Below, in pieces: positions 1-9,491 of a stretch of DNA of 64,000 bases (position 1 is its first letter; each line of letters begins with the position of its first letter). A program made the position numbers and the translations under genes. The DNA comes from Ewingella allii (GTDB lineage: Bacteria; Pseudomonadota; Gammaproteobacteria; Enterobacterales; Enterobacteriaceae): NCBI RefSeq assembly GCF_044430645.1, contig NZ_JAWUDN010000001.1, positions 868,001 to 932,000 of the forward strand, read 5' to 3'. Below the pieces are notes generated by a model. The model saw only the letters and a program-made list of their open reading frames with translations, was not told the origin of the DNA and ran no database searches.

Positions 1-33
1 AATGGTTTCTATTAATAAAAAGTGAATAACATC

Positions 34-1515
34 ATGTTTAACCTGAAAGATTTCAGGATTTCTGACGTCAAGAATGAAGTTCTGGCGGGATTTGTTGTCG
101 CGGTTTCGATGATCCCCGAAGCCGTAGGTTTTTCGCTGGTAGCCGGTCTGTCACCCATTGTCGGCTTGCACACGGCTTTCATTATTGGCTTAGTCACGGC
201 GCTATTTGGCGGCAAGCCGGGCATGGTCTCCGGCGCGGCGGGCTCGATTGTGGTGGTGTTGATGAGCCTCGCGGCACAGCACGGCATGGGCTACGTGCTG
301 TGGGCGACGATATTTGCCGGGATAATTCAGATCCTGATCGGCGTTTTCCGTTTGGGGAAATTTATCCGTCTGGTGCCTCTTCCGGCTATTCACGGCTTTG
401 TGAACGGGCTGGCGATCGTCATCATGCTGGCGCAACTGCACATGATTGCCGGGCAGGGGCCGCTGATGTACGGGTTAGTGCTGCTGGCGATTCTGGTGGT
501 AGTGCTCTTCCCAAAACTGACCCGCGTTATTCCTTCTTCGCTGGCCGCCCTGATAGTGGTGGCGGCGGTGGCGATTGGCTTTAATCTGCATACGCTCCGA
601 GTCGGAGATTTGGCGGATATCTCCGGCGCTTTGCCTCACTTCAGCCTGCCGGTTGCGCCGTTTAACCTTGAGATGCTGAAGGTGGTGCTGCCTTACGCGG
701 TGGTGATCGCGCTGGTCGGCCTGATTGAATCCCTGCTGACCATGACCGTGCTGGACGAAATGGGCAATAAGAAGGGTAATGGCAATCGCGAAAGCATCGC
801 GCAGGGCGCGGGAAACACCATTTGCGGGCTTTTTGGCTGCTTCGCCGGTTGCGCGATGATTGGGCAGTCAATTATCAACTTTACCTCGGGCGGGCGCGGG
901 CGCATTTCAGGCGTGGTCGGGGCTATTTTACTGATTTTATTTGTGATTAGCCTGTCGGGTTACATCGGTCTGTTGCCGGTAGCGGCGCTGGCAGGGATCA
1001 TGTTGGTAGTGTGTTACAACACCTTTGAGTGGAGTTCGCTGCGCAGGCTGCGACGCATGCCAAAGGCCGACGCGCTGGTGATGGTGATTGTTACCTTAAT
1101 CACTATTTTCACCGATCTGGCCGTGGCGGTGATTAGTGGAGTAATTATCTCCGCGCTGGTCTTCGCCTGGCAGCAGGCGCGTATCCGCATTCGTGAACAT
1201 AAAACCAAGGGCGATCTGGCGATTTATAAGCTTGAAGGGCCACTGTTCTTTGGCTCCTCGGCCAGCTTTGGCGAGTTATTTGAGCCGATGAACGATCCGC
1301 AAAACGTAGTGTTGGACTTTGCCGCAACGCGAGTGATGGACTCCAGCGGCGTTGAGGCGATTGATAAACTGACCGCGCGCTATCTCGAGGCGGGCAAGTC
1401 GATTCGGCTGCGCCACCTCAGCGATGACTGCGTGAGCCTGCTAAAAAAGGCTGGTCCGTTCTGTAGCCACGAGCTGGATGACCCGCAGTATTACGTCGCG
1501 GAAGACAATCTGTGA
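34..1515 (+). CDS. SulP-family inorganic anion/carboxylate transporter with STAS domain
   Basis: An inner-membrane transporter of the SulP (SLC26) family. The N-terminal three quarters are a run of hydrophobic segments with the SulP-type opening (EVLAGFVVAVSMIPEAVGFS, then GLSPIVGLHTAFI). The last ~90 residues form a cytoplasmic STAS domain with the VMDSSGVEAI loop typical of anti-sigma-antagonist folds. At about 490 residues it is a little shorter than DauA (~560). The substrate cannot be read from sequence; sulfate, bicarbonate or dicarboxylate are all possible in the family. It is clearly different from the second SulP gene at 11.3 kb, which is the true DauA. Start uncertain: an in-frame GTG at 22 precedes the ATG at 34 and neither has a strong ribosome site. 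The upstream region lies outside the window. It ends in a hairpin shared with the convergent pth. Confidence 0.85.
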   Translation: MFNLKDFRISDVKNEVLAGFVVAVSMIPEAVGFSLVAGLSPIVGLHTAFIIGLVTALFGGKPGMVSGAAGSIVVVLMSLAAQHGMGYVLWATIFAGIIQILIGVFRLGKFIRLVPLPAIHGFVNGLAIVIMLAQLHMIAGQGPLMYGLVLLAILVVVLFPKLTRVIPSSLAALIVVAAVAIGFNLHTLRVGDLADISGALPHFSLPVAPFNLEMLKVVLPYAVVIALVGLIESLLTMTVLDEMGNKKGNGNRESIAQGAGNTICGLFGCFAGCAMIGQSIINFTSGGRGRISGVVGAILLILFVISLSGYIGLLPVAALAGIMLVVCYNTFEWSSLRRLRRMPKADALVMVIVTLITIFTDLAVAVISGVIISALVFAWQQARIRIREHKTKGDLAIYKLEGPLFFGSSASFGELFEPMNDPQNVVLDFAATRVMDSSGVEAIDKLTARYLEAGKSIRLRHLSDDCVSLLKKAGPFCSHELDDPQYYVAEDNL

Positions 1516-1543
1516 AGGCAGGCAGTCAGGCAATCTGAATAAG

Positions 1544-1569
1544 AAAAGGCGCGAATTTCGCGCCTTTTT
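1544..1569. terminator. Bidirectional terminator between SulP gene and pth
   Basis: The hairpin GGCGCGA/TCGCGCC is flanked by an A-run on the left and a T-run on the right, so it can end transcripts from both convergent genes. Confidence 0.8.
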
Positions 1570-1593
1570 GCTTTTAATAGAGTTTTAACTGAG

Positions 1594-2184
1594 TTACGGC
1601 TGGGCTTTAAAACTGTGCAGACGCTGGATGGTTTTCTCTAAACCTTCTTTCATTAGCATCTCGGTACAGCGCAGCGACTCGTCGATGGCGTCATCAATCA
1701 GCTTCTGCTCGCTGGCCGGGGGCTTGCCGAGAACAAATCCCACCACCTTATTTTTATCGCCCGGATGACCAATACCAATGCGCAGGCGATAGAAATTAGG
1801 GTTGTTACCCAGCTTGCTCTGAATATCTTTCAGGCCGTTGTGGCCGCCGTTGCCGCCGCCCAGTTTGATTTTCGCCAAGCCCGGCGGGATGTCTAACTCG
1901 TCGTGGGCTACCAAAATCTCATTCGGCTCGACGCGATAAAAATTCGCCATCGCCAGCACGGCCTTGCCGCTGAGATTCATAAAGGTCGTCGGCACTAATA
2001 GACGAACATCCTGGCCCGCCAGCGACAAACGCGCGGTGTAGCCGTAGAACTTACTCTCTTCTTTTAGCTGTTGATTATGCTGGCGCGCCAACAGGTCCAC
2101 ATACCAGGCTCCGGCATTGTGCCGCGTTTGGGCGTATTCGGCGCCAGGGTTGGCCAGACCCACAATTAATTTAATGCTGCTCAC
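1594..2184 (-). CDS. pth: Peptidyl-tRNA hydrolase
   Basis: Releases tRNA from peptidyl-tRNAs dropped by the ribosome, an essential cytoplasmic recycling step. The 196-residue protein matches the family length (E. coli 194). The N-terminal GLANPG motif, the catalytic His in TRHNAGAW (His22, His20 in E. coli), the substrate-gripping segment TTFMNLSGKA and the conserved acidic loop AHDELDIPPG with GGGNGGHNGLK are all present. It is a single gene here, convergent with the SulP gene and divergent from ychH across a 290-bp gap. No anomaly seen. Confidence 0.97.
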   Translation of the reverse strand: MSSIKLIVGLANPGAEYAQTRHNAGAWYVDLLARQHNQQLKEESKFYGYTARLSLAGQDVRLLVPTTFMNLSGKAVLAMANFYRVEPNEILVAHDELDIPPGLAKIKLGGGNGGHNGLKDIQSKLGNNPNFYRLRIGIGHPGDKNKVVGFVLGKPPASEQKLIDDAIDESLRCTEMLMKEGLEKTIQRLHSFKAQP

Positions 2185-2474
2185 GTTGGTTTCGCTTCTT
2201 CATGAGGTGACGATCAGGGCGTTAGTTTACCCGCGTGAGGCAGTTGTGCCAAACCTGCGGAGGGGAATTTCAGGATAATGATTTTAAAGGTGAATAGTTG
2301 AGCAGGAAAACCATTCACCCTTCAAATGAAAGTGACAATAAAACGTAAAGATTTGTCATGCTATGTTCTCTGTCTGTGATCGTTGCCGCAAAGTAAAACC
2401 CACCCGACGACTACACTTTGAGCTAGGAAAACAGAAATAGACCTGTTCAATTGATGGATTACTGGAGGTGACAT

Positions 2475-2747
2475 ATGAAACGTAAAACCGCAACAGTATT
2501 AGGTAACGTGCTGATGGGGCTTGGTCTGGTCACTATGGTCGGCGGGGTTGGATACTCCATTCTGAATCAGATGCCGAGTCTGAATTTACCGCAATTTTTA
2601 GCCCATGGCGCAATAGCCAGCATCTTTATTGGTGCGATTTTATGGCTAGCAGGGGCGCGAATCGGTGGCCGTGAACGCGTTGCCGACCGTTATTTTTGGG
2701 TTCGTCATTATGATGCCCGCTGCCGCAAGAATCATCGTCATTCTTAA
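2475..2747 (+). CDS. ychH: YchH stress-induced inner-membrane protein (DUF2583)
   Basis: A 90-residue protein closely matching E. coli YchH (92 aa), starting MKRKTATVLGNVLMGLGLV and carrying two hydrophobic segments (about residues 8-30 and 40-60). The C-terminal tail WVRHYDARCRKNHRHS is basic and probably cytoplasmic. In E. coli it is a CRP-linked, stress-induced membrane protein of unclear molecular function. The ATG is preceded by a strong GGAGG. It sits divergent from pth, as in E. coli, and is followed by a terminator shared with prs. Confidence 0.93.
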   Translation: MKRKTATVLGNVLMGLGLVTMVGGVGYSILNQMPSLNLPQFLAHGAIASIFIGAILWLAGARIGGRERVADRYFWVRHYDARCRKNHRHS

Positions 2748-2790
2748 CGGTAGGCGATTAACAACCTATAGCTTTGCCGATCGGCCAAAG

Positions 2791-2827
2791 AAAAACCCGT
2801 TATTGCGCGAACAATAACGGGTTTTTT
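2791..2827. terminator. Bidirectional terminator between ychH and prs
   Basis: A hairpin with CCCGTTATTG/CAATAACGGG arms, A-run before and T-run after, placed between the convergent ychH and prs. Confidence 0.85.
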
Positions 2828-2870
2828 ATGCTCGCTAATCAGCCCCTTCCGCAAGCAGAAGGGAATCAGA

Positions 2871-3818
2871 TTAATGTTCGAACATCGCAGAGATAGACTC
2901 TTCGTTGCTGATACGGCGAATCGCTTCAGCCAGCATGCCTGACAGAGTCAGAGTACGAACTTTCTTCAGTGCGCGAATTTCTGGAGACAGCGGAATGGTG
3001 TCACAGACAATCACTTCATCAATCACGGAGTTCTTGATGTTCTCGACGGCATTGCCAGAGAAGATTGGGTGCGTGGCATAAGCGAAAACGCGCTTAGCAC
3101 CGCGCTCTTTCAAGGCTTCAGCGGCTTTACACAGCGTGCCGCCGGTGTCGATCATGTCGTCAACCAGCACGCAGTCACGACCAGCAACGTCACCGATGAT
3201 GTGCATCACCTGAGAAACGTTAGCGCGTGGGCGGCGTTTGTCGATGATAGCCATGTCAGTGTCGTTGAGCAGTTTTGCCACGGCGCGAGCACGGACAACA
3301 CCACCAATATCTGGGGAAACCACGATTGGGTTTTCCAGATTCTGTTGCAGCATGTCTTCCAGCAGAATCGGGCTACCGAACACGTTATCAACCGGTACGT
3401 CGAAGAAGCCCTGGATCTGTTCGGCGTGTAAATCTACGGTAAGAACGCGGTCAACACCGACGCTAGAAAGGAAGTCTGCAACCACTTTGGCGGTGATTGG
3501 CACACGGGCTGAACGCACCCGGCGATCTTGACGTGCATAACCAAAATAAGGGATGACCGCAGTGATACGGCCGGCGGAAGCGCGGCGTAAGGCATCAACC
3601 ATCACGACCAGTTCCATCAGGTTATCGTTAGTAGGTGCGCAGGTGGACTGGATAATGAAAATATCTCCGCCACGTACATTTTCGTTGATTTGCACACTTA
3701 CTTCACCGTCGCTAAAACGACTGACGGCGGCGTCACCAAGGCTGGTGTATAAACGGTTGGCAATACGTTGTGCTAGTTCCGGGGTGGCGTTACCAGCAAA
3801 AAGCTTCATATCAGGCAC
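2871..3818 (-). CDS. prs: Ribose-phosphate pyrophosphokinase (PRPP synthetase)
   Basis: Makes phosphoribosyl pyrophosphate from ribose 5-phosphate and ATP, feeding nucleotide, NAD, histidine and tryptophan synthesis. The 315 residues equal the E. coli enzyme and are almost identical to it. Visible motifs are the ATP-site segment FSDGEVSVQINENVRG near residue 35, the RQDRRVRSARVPI flexible loop near 100, and the PRPP-binding loop CVLVDDMIDTGGT near 220. The start MPDMKLF is the E. coli one. About 195 bp separate it from upstream ispE; in E. coli this gap contains a leader and a prs promoter, so it may be transcribed both from ispE and on its own. Confidence 0.98.
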   Translation of the reverse strand: MPDMKLFAGNATPELAQRIANRLYTSLGDAAVSRFSDGEVSVQINENVRGGDIFIIQSTCAPTNDNLMELVVMVDALRRASAGRITAVIPYFGYARQDRRVRSARVPITAKVVADFLSSVGVDRVLTVDLHAEQIQGFFDVPVDNVFGSPILLEDMLQQNLENPIVVSPDIGGVVRARAVAKLLNDTDMAIIDKRRPRANVSQVMHIIGDVAGRDCVLVDDMIDTGGTLCKAAEALKERGAKRVFAYATHPIFSGNAVENIKNSVIDEVIVCDTIPLSPEIRALKKVRTLTLSGMLAEAIRRISNEESISAMFEH

Positions 3819-4013
3819 GAGAAGAACCTCAGGCTTGCGTCCAGGGAAGACATTGGCTTATGGCACCACCGGGCGGTGAGCGATGCCACAGCATTATGCT
3901 TACGAGAAAAAATACTTCGGTACATCTTTACAACCAATACTACGAAAATCTTGGCTCTGTTACAGAGTGAGAGGCTGGCAAAGAACAGACACGGGAAACG
4001 GGACCGTGACGCT

Positions 4014-4874
4014 CTACGCTTTGCCTGCTGCTCTCAGCCATTCTTTGCGGAAACGGTGCAGGGGAGAGACGTTGACGCCCTTAGCTACAAACCCGGTGAC
4101 CGACGATGGAATCTGATTCAAAACCTGACGGGCTTCATGCTCGGTCGCAAATTCGGCGAAAACGCAAGCACCCGTGCCCGTCATACGTGACGGCGCGTAT
4201 TCTAACAGCCAAGAAACAAGCTGTTCAACCTCGCAAAAACGTTTTATCGCAATCGGTTGGCAATCATTTGTCCACGCTGTGCTTAAAAGCACATTTATCG
4301 GCCGTTTTGGCGTGTCGCGGGTTAACTCAGGATCGCCAAAAATCATCGGGGTCGGGATATGCACACCCGGATGCGCCACCAAATACCATTTTTCCTCAGG
4401 CGCGACGGGTTGCAGTATCTCGCCAATGCCTTCGGCAAAGGCGGCATGGCCCATCACGAACACCGGAACATCTGCGCCTAAGGAGACGCCCAACGCGGCC
4501 AGTTGTTCATCTGACAGGCCGCACTCCCACAGGGCATTCAGTGCTACCAATACCGTCGCGGCGTTAGAGGAACCCCCGCCCAGTCCGCCGCCCATCGGGA
4601 TGCGTTTGATGAGCGAAATGTCCGCGCCAAGCGAGCAGTTTGCGTGACGTTGTAACAAACGCGCGGCGCGAACCACCAAATTATCTTCATCCGCGACGCC
4701 CTCGACGGGGGTAGTGAGGACAATTCGTCCGTCGTTGCGCGGCACGAAAGAGAGGCTGTCGCCATAATCGACAAACTGAAACAGGGTTTGCAGTTCGTGA
4801 TAACCGTTGGCGCGCTGGCCGGTGATATAAAGGAATAAATTGAGTTTAGCCGGAGAAGGCCACAATTGCGTCAT
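4014..4874 (-). CDS. ispE: 4-diphosphocytidyl-2-C-methyl-D-erythritol kinase
   Basis: Phosphorylates CDP-methylerythritol in the MEP route to isoprenoids. A 286-residue GHMP kinase: substrate Lys and Asn in the opening WPSPAKLNLFL, the glycine-rich ATP loop PMGGGLGGGSSNAAT near residues 93-107, and the C-terminal GTGACVFAEF motif. Its start is one base from the end of lolB (4876) on the same strand, so the two are co-transcribed and likely translationally coupled, as in E. coli lolB-ispE-prs. Confidence 0.97.
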   Translation of the reverse strand: MTQLWPSPAKLNLFLYITGQRANGYHELQTLFQFVDYGDSLSFVPRNDGRIVLTTPVEGVADEDNLVVRAARLLQRHANCSLGADISLIKRIPMGGGLGGGSSNAATVLVALNALWECGLSDEQLAALGVSLGADVPVFVMGHAAFAEGIGEILQPVAPEEKWYLVAHPGVHIPTPMIFGDPELTRDTPKRPINVLLSTAWTNDCQPIAIKRFCEVEQLVSWLLEYAPSRMTGTGACVFAEFATEHEARQVLNQIPSSVTGFVAKGVNVSPLHRFRKEWLRAAGKA

Positions 4875-4875
4875 C

Positions 4876-5499
4876 TCAGTTTAAGGTCCAGCTGTCCATT
4901 TTCAATTTGATGCGCTGGTCGCCTTCGGTCAGTTCCAGGCGATTCGGCAATGATGGGATCATATCGTCGCTGTAGCTCTGATACACCACGGTACCTTGCT
5001 GGCCGTGTTGGCTGTAGTTAACTTTGGACAGGCGGTACTGGCTGTCGAGGGTGAAATCACTCTCATCGCCCGGCAGGCCCAGCATCCACAGACGCAGGTT
5101 AGCCAGCGGAATCGACATGCCGGTCAGCTTCTGAATCATCTCATCAGGATTGTTACTGGTGTACTTCTTGCCTTCATTATTGGTCAACTGGGCGACGCCG
5201 CTTTGGACTTTCAGCTCCATCTCGGTGCTGCCAAGTGGGTTGGTCAACAACAGGCGGTAGTTGTCACGCGTGTATTGCTGCCAGAAGAAGCGGGCATAAA
5301 CTTTTTGTTTATCTGAGATATAGGCGAAGGAGCCACGCGTTTGATAGTGCTCTAATTGCTTGATTTGCGCCTCATGCTCACGCCACTGAGGGGAAGTCGG
5401 ACTGGTCGCCGGACCCTTAGGAGCATTGATGGAACAGGCGGCAAGCACCAGGCTTGCAAGAGGAAGAAGACGAACTAAATGAGCTTTACGCATTGGCAT
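4876..5499 (-). CDS. lolB: Outer-membrane lipoprotein receptor LolB
   Basis: Accepts lipoproteins from periplasmic LolA and inserts them into the outer membrane. The 207-residue precursor has a basic N-terminus, a short hydrophobic stretch and a lipobox LVLAAC with the lipidated cysteine at residue 22; the +2 residue is Ser, which by the Lol rule sends it to the outer membrane. The mature part resembles E. coli LolB throughout (SPQWREHEAQIKQLEHYQTRGSF, FFWQQYT, LLTNPLGSTE). First gene of lolB-ispE, divergent from hemA. ATGs at 5499 and 5493 are both possible. Confidence 0.96.
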   Translation of the reverse strand: MPMRKAHLVRLLPLASLVLAACSINAPKGPATSPTSPQWREHEAQIKQLEHYQTRGSFAYISDKQKVYARFFWQQYTRDNYRLLLTNPLGSTEMELKVQSGVAQLTNNEGKKYTSNNPDEMIQKLTGMSIPLANLRLWMLGLPGDESDFTLDSQYRLSKVNYSQHGQQGTVVYQSYSDDMIPSLPNRLELTEGDQRIKLKMDSWTLN

Positions 5500-5829
5500 A
5501 ACAGATTAAATCCTTGGGTGCTGAGGCAAAATGCCTGGGCAAATTCGGCGATTGTCAGTTTAGCATACTGACGTCGAGCACGTTAGCCACTGAGAAAGGC
5601 CGCAATTGTTTCAAGAAAAAAGAGTAGCCCTTGATAGATCATGGCTATCATTGATATTGAAGTACGCAGTGAGGAGATCCAGTAAGCTCGAAGTCATCGA
5701 AATCGTCTGTTGCTTCAACAACTTTAACGGATAATGCTGCTTTGCTTTTATTGATCCGGCTCATCTTGTAGAATGCGCCACAGACGTAAACCCATACCAA
5801 CATAAGTATTACTCGAAAAACGCTTCCTT
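5500..5829. other. 330-bp divergent control region between lolB and hemA
   Basis: No ORF of substance lies here. Going right, a TAGAAT hexamer at 5769-5774 could be a -10 box for hemA, but no good -35 sits 17 bp upstream. The leader after it is short, and the hemA ATG has no obvious Shine-Dalgarno sequence (the bases before it are CTTCCTT). I see no convincing operator or riboswitch-like structure. Confidence 0.4.
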
Positions 5830-7092
5830 ATGACCCTGCTTGCATTAGGTATCAATCACAAAACCGCACCGGTTTCTTTGCGTGAACGGGTAACTTTTTC
5901 TCCCGAGACCATTGAACAGGCGCTCTCTAGTCTGCTCCAGCAACCCCTGGTGCAGGGCGGTGTCGTGTTGTCCACCTGTAACCGAACTGAGCTTTATCTC
6001 AGCGTGGAACAGCAGGAAAATCTTCAGGAACAGTTGGTTAAATGGTTATGTGATTATCACCATCTCAGTGCCGATGAAGTGCGTAAAAGCCTTTATTGGC
6101 ATCAGGATAACGCCGCCGTCAGTCATCTCATGCGCGTGGCCAGCGGCCTTGATTCGCTGGTCGTCGGCGAGCCGCAAATTCTCGGTCAGGTGAAAAAAGC
6201 CTTCGCTGAGTCCCAACACGGGCAGGCGGTTTCGGGTGAACTTGAGCGCCTGTTCCAAAAATCCTTCTCCGTCGCCAAGCGCGTACGCACTGAAACCGAT
6301 ATCGGTGCCAGCGCGGTTTCAGTGGCTTTCGCTGCCTGTACTCTGGCTCGACAGATTTTCGAATCCTTGTCTGACGTCAGTGTATTGCTGGTGGGCGCGG
6401 GGGAAACTATCGAGCTGGTGGCGCGCCATCTGCGTGAGCACAAAGTTCGCCACATGATGATTGCTAACCGTACCCGCGAACGGGCACAGGTGCTGGCAAG
6501 CGAAGTGGGCGCTGAAGTGATCACGCTGCAAGATATTGACGCGCGTCTGGCCGATGCCGACATTATTATCAGCTCCACCGCCAGCCCGCTGCCGATCATT
6601 GGTAAAGGCATGGTAGAACGCGCGCTGAAAGCTCGCCGCAACCAGCCGATGCTGATGGTAGATATCGCCGTGCCGCGTGATATCGAGCCTGAAGTGGGCA
6701 AACTCGCCAACGCCTACCTTTATAGCGTTGATGATCTGCACAGCATTATTCAAAACAATATGGCTCAACGTAAGGCCGCCGCCGTGCAGGCGGAATCTAT
6801 CGTTGAGCAAGAAAGTTCTAATTTCATGGCGTGGCTGCGATCGCAGGGCGCTGTGGAAATTATTCGTGATTACCGTTCCCGTGCGGATCTCGTCCGTGCC
6901 GAAGCAGAAGCCAAAGCGCTGGCTGCCATTGCTCAGGGAGCAGATGTTTCTGCCGTTATTCACGAATTAGCACACAAACTGACTAACCGTCTTATTCACG
7001 CACCCACCCGTTCCCTGCAGCAGGCCGCCAGCGATGGCGATGTCGAGCGCTTGCAAATTTTACGCGACAGCCTCGGGCTGGATCAGCAATAG
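5830..7092 (+). CDS. hemA: Glutamyl-tRNA reductase
   Basis: First committed step of C5-pathway haem synthesis: NADPH-dependent reduction of glutamyl-tRNA(Glu) to glutamate-1-semialdehyde. 420 residues (E. coli 418). The catalytic cysteine is Cys50 in VVLSTCNRTELY; the conserved GLDSLVVGEPQILGQVK block and the NADPH-binding segment VLLVGAGETIELVARHL follow, with a helical dimerisation domain at the C-terminus. The N-terminus MTLLALGINHKTAP is the region known in enteric bacteria to control HemA turnover. First gene of hemA-prfA-prmC-sirB2-sirB1-kdsA; 31 bp to prfA. Confidence 0.97.
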   Translation: MTLLALGINHKTAPVSLRERVTFSPETIEQALSSLLQQPLVQGGVVLSTCNRTELYLSVEQQENLQEQLVKWLCDYHHLSADEVRKSLYWHQDNAAVSHLMRVASGLDSLVVGEPQILGQVKKAFAESQHGQAVSGELERLFQKSFSVAKRVRTETDIGASAVSVAFAACTLARQIFESLSDVSVLLVGAGETIELVARHLREHKVRHMMIANRTRERAQVLASEVGAEVITLQDIDARLADADIIISSTASPLPIIGKGMVERALKARRNQPMLMVDIAVPRDIEPEVGKLANAYLYSVDDLHSIIQNNMAQRKAAAVQAESIVEQESSNFMAWLRSQGAVEIIRDYRSRADLVRAEAEAKALAAIAQGADVSAVIHELAHKLTNRLIHAPTRSLQQAASDGDVERLQILRDSLGLDQQ

Positions 7093-7123
7093 TTCCTATT
7101 TATTACAGGGTTAAACACCACGC

Positions 7124-8206
7124 ATGAAGCCTTCTATTGTTGCCAAACTGGAAGTGTTACAAGAGCGCCATGAAGAAGTGCAGGCGATGCTCGGCGACGC
7201 AACTGTTATTGCCGACCAAGAAAAATTCCGCAATCTCTCCCGCGAATATGCTCAGTTGAGCGATGTCTCTGCCTGTTTTCTGACCTGGCGTCAGGCGCAG
7301 GAAGATTTGGCCGCGGCCGAAGAGATGCTCGATGACCCAGAGATGCGCGAAATGGCGCAGGATGAAATCAAAACCTGCAAAGCCACGCTGGAAGAGTTAG
7401 AGCAGAAGCTGCAACTGCTGCTGCTGCCGAAAGATCCCGATGACGAACGCAGCTGCTTCCTTGAAATTCGCGCCGGAACTGGCGGCGACGAGGCGGCGAT
7501 TTTCGCCGGTGATCTGTTCCGCATGTACAGCCGTTACGCTGAAACTCGCCGCTGGCGCGTTGAAATCGTCAGTGCTAACGAAGGTGAGCACGGCGGCTTC
7601 AAAGAAGTGATCGCTAAGGTGTCAGGCGAGGGTGCCTACGGCCAACTGAAGTTTGAGTCTGGCGGCCACCGCGTGCAGCGCGTGCCGGAAACCGAGTCGC
7701 AGGGGCGTATTCACACCTCGGCCTGTACCGTCGCCGTGATGCCAGAAATTCCAGAGGCCGAATTGCCAGAAATTAACGCCGGTGATTTGAAAATTGACAC
7801 CTTCCGCTCCTCGGGCGCGGGTGGTCAGCACGTCAACACCACCGACTCGGCCATTCGTATCACCCACTTGCCAACTGGCATCGTGGTTGAGTGTCAGGAT
7901 GAGCGTTCACAGCATAAGAACAAAGCCAAGGCGATGTCGGTGCTGGGCGCGCGTATTCGCGCGGCTGAAATGGCTAAACGCCACGCAGAAGAGGCGTCAA
8001 CCCGCCGCAATCTGCTGGGCAGCGGCGACCGCTCCGATCGTAACCGCACCTATAACTTCCCGCAGGGCCGCGTGACCGACCATCGCATCAACCTGACGAT
8101 TTACCGTCTGGATGAAGTGATGGAAGGCAAGCTGGACGCGCTGATCCAGCCGATTGTGCAGGAGTATCAGGCAGACCAGCTTGCTGCGTTGTCCGAGCAG
8201 GAATAA
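7124..8206 (+). CDS. prfA: Peptide chain release factor 1
   Basis: Reads UAA and UAG at the ribosomal A site and triggers peptide release. 360 residues as in E. coli. The codon-recognition tripeptide region is HRVQRVPETESQGR (PET, where E. coli has PAT; the PxT pattern is kept) and the catalytic GGQ loop is in RSSGAGGQHVNTTDS. The glutamine of this loop is the substrate of PrmC, encoded directly downstream; the prfA stop and prmC start share bases (TAATGG), so the factor and its methylase are coupled. Confidence 0.98.
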   Translation: MKPSIVAKLEVLQERHEEVQAMLGDATVIADQEKFRNLSREYAQLSDVSACFLTWRQAQEDLAAAEEMLDDPEMREMAQDEIKTCKATLEELEQKLQLLLLPKDPDDERSCFLEIRAGTGGDEAAIFAGDLFRMYSRYAETRRWRVEIVSANEGEHGGFKEVIAKVSGEGAYGQLKFESGGHRVQRVPETESQGRIHTSACTVAVMPEIPEAELPEINAGDLKIDTFRSSGAGGQHVNTTDSAIRITHLPTGIVVECQDERSQHKNKAKAMSVLGARIRAAEMAKRHAEEASTRRNLLGSGDRSDRNRTYNFPQGRVTDHRINLTIYRLDEVMEGKLDALIQPIVQEYQADQLAALSEQE

Positions 8207-9042
8207 TGGATTTTCAATATTGGTTGCATGACGCCACCCGTCGCCTGTCGGCGGGTGAAAGCCCCAAGCGCGATGCAGAAATTCTGCTCGGGTTCGTCAC
8301 CGGCCGGTCGCGTACTTTTATTATGGCCTTTGGCGAAACGCCGCTGACGGCCAGCGAACTTGAACAGTTAGAGGCTCTGCTGGCGCGACGCGAGCAGGGC
8401 GAGCCGGTGGCCTATCTGGTCGGCGAGCGCGAGTTTTGGTCTTTGCCTCTCTCTGTTTCACCCGCCACGCTCATCCCCCGTCCCGATACTGAATGTCTGG
8501 TTGAACAGGCATTGCTGCGTTTGCCGCCTTCGCCGCAAAAGGTGTTGGATTTGGGAACCGGCACCGGAGCCGTGGCCTTGGCGATTGCCAGCGAACGGCC
8601 CGATTGCCAGCTTACCGGCGTTGATTTACAGCCCGAAGCCGTCAAGTTGGCCCAGCATAATGCGCAAAAGCTGGCGATCGCCAATGCCAGTTTCGTGCAG
8701 GGCAGCTGGTTTGCTCCCGTTACGGGCCAGCAGTTTGCCGTTATCGTCAGTAACCCTCCTTATATCGATTCTGCCGACCCACACCTGGCTGAAGGCGATG
8801 TGCGCTTCGAACCTGCCAGTGCGCTGGTGGCGGACAACGCCGGACTTGCTGACTTACAGACTCTCATTGAGCAAGCGCCGCAGCATTTATTAGCCGGAGG
8901 CTGGCTATTATTGGAGCACGGCTGGCAGCAGGCGAAAGAAGTCCAACAGCTGTTTCGTCAGGCGGGCTACCACCAGGTCGCCACGGTGAAAGATTACGGC
9001 GGCAATGACCGCGTCAGTCTCGGGCAGTGGCAGGGAGCGTAA
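8206..9042 (+). CDS. prmC: Release-factor glutamine N5-methyltransferase
   Basis: Methylates the GGQ glutamine of RF1 and RF2 using S-adenosylmethionine, which raises termination efficiency. 278 residues with an N-terminal helical substrate domain, the SAM site VLDLGTGTGAVALAIA near residue 115, and the catalytic NPPY motif in VSNPPYIDSADPHL near 185. The ATG overlaps the prfA stop. It is followed 55 bp later by sirB2. Confidence 0.97.
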   Translation: MDFQYWLHDATRRLSAGESPKRDAEILLGFVTGRSRTFIMAFGETPLTASELEQLEALLARREQGEPVAYLVGEREFWSLPLSVSPATLIPRPDTECLVEQALLRLPPSPQKVLDLGTGTGAVALAIASERPDCQLTGVDLQPEAVKLAQHNAQKLAIANASFVQGSWFAPVTGQQFAVIVSNPPYIDSADPHLAEGDVRFEPASALVADNAGLADLQTLIEQAPQHLLAGGWLLLEHGWQQAKEVQQLFRQAGYHQVATVKDYGGNDRVSLGQWQGA

Positions 9043-9096
9043 TGACTCTTGCTGCTTCATTGCCTGCCCGTAACCCTTAATACACAAGGAAGTAAA

Positions 9097-9489
9097 ATGT
9101 CTGCTTTTATGGCTTTTAAATACCTGCATATTGCCACCGTCATAGTGAGTATTTTTCTGTTTGTATTGCGCTTTTTTTGGAAATCGACAGGTTCTGCTAT
9201 GCTGCAACAGCGTTGGGTGAAAATCACGCCTCACGCGGTGGATACGCTTTTGCTGGTGAGCGGCATTGCGCTGCTAATCATTGCTCGACTTTATCCATTC
9301 AGCCCGCAGACTCCTTGGCTGACTGAAAAGCTTTTTGGCGTTATCATCTATATCGCATTGGGGTTTGTTGCACTCAGTAAACGGCCACGTCGGCAAACCA
9401 CTCGGTGGATTGCGTTTATTCTGGCAATAGGATGCTTAGCCTTGATCGTTAAGCTCGCCTTGACACAAATACCGCTGCTATTGGGATAA
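9097..9489 (+). CDS. sirB2: SirB2 small membrane protein
   Basis: A 130-residue integral membrane protein of the SirB family (PF04247), with four hydrophobic segments and the family's opening MSAFMAFKYLHIATV and an internal basic loop SKRPRRQTTRW. First found as a locus influencing virulence gene expression in Salmonella; molecular role unknown. I chose the ATG at 9097, preceded by AAGGAAG, over an upstream in-frame ATG at 9049. It lies in the conserved position between prmC and sirB1. Confidence 0.9.
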   Translation: MSAFMAFKYLHIATVIVSIFLFVLRFFWKSTGSAMLQQRWVKITPHAVDTLLLVSGIALLIIARLYPFSPQTPWLTEKLFGVIIYIALGFVALSKRPRRQTTRWIAFILAIGCLALIVKLALTQIPLLLG

Positions 9490-9491
9490 CT

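Noticed and set aside
3069..3431. Long plus-strand ORFs opposite prs, ispE, argS and other genes
   Set aside because: Antisense shadows of strongly conserved genes with no ribosome sites or recognisable products.
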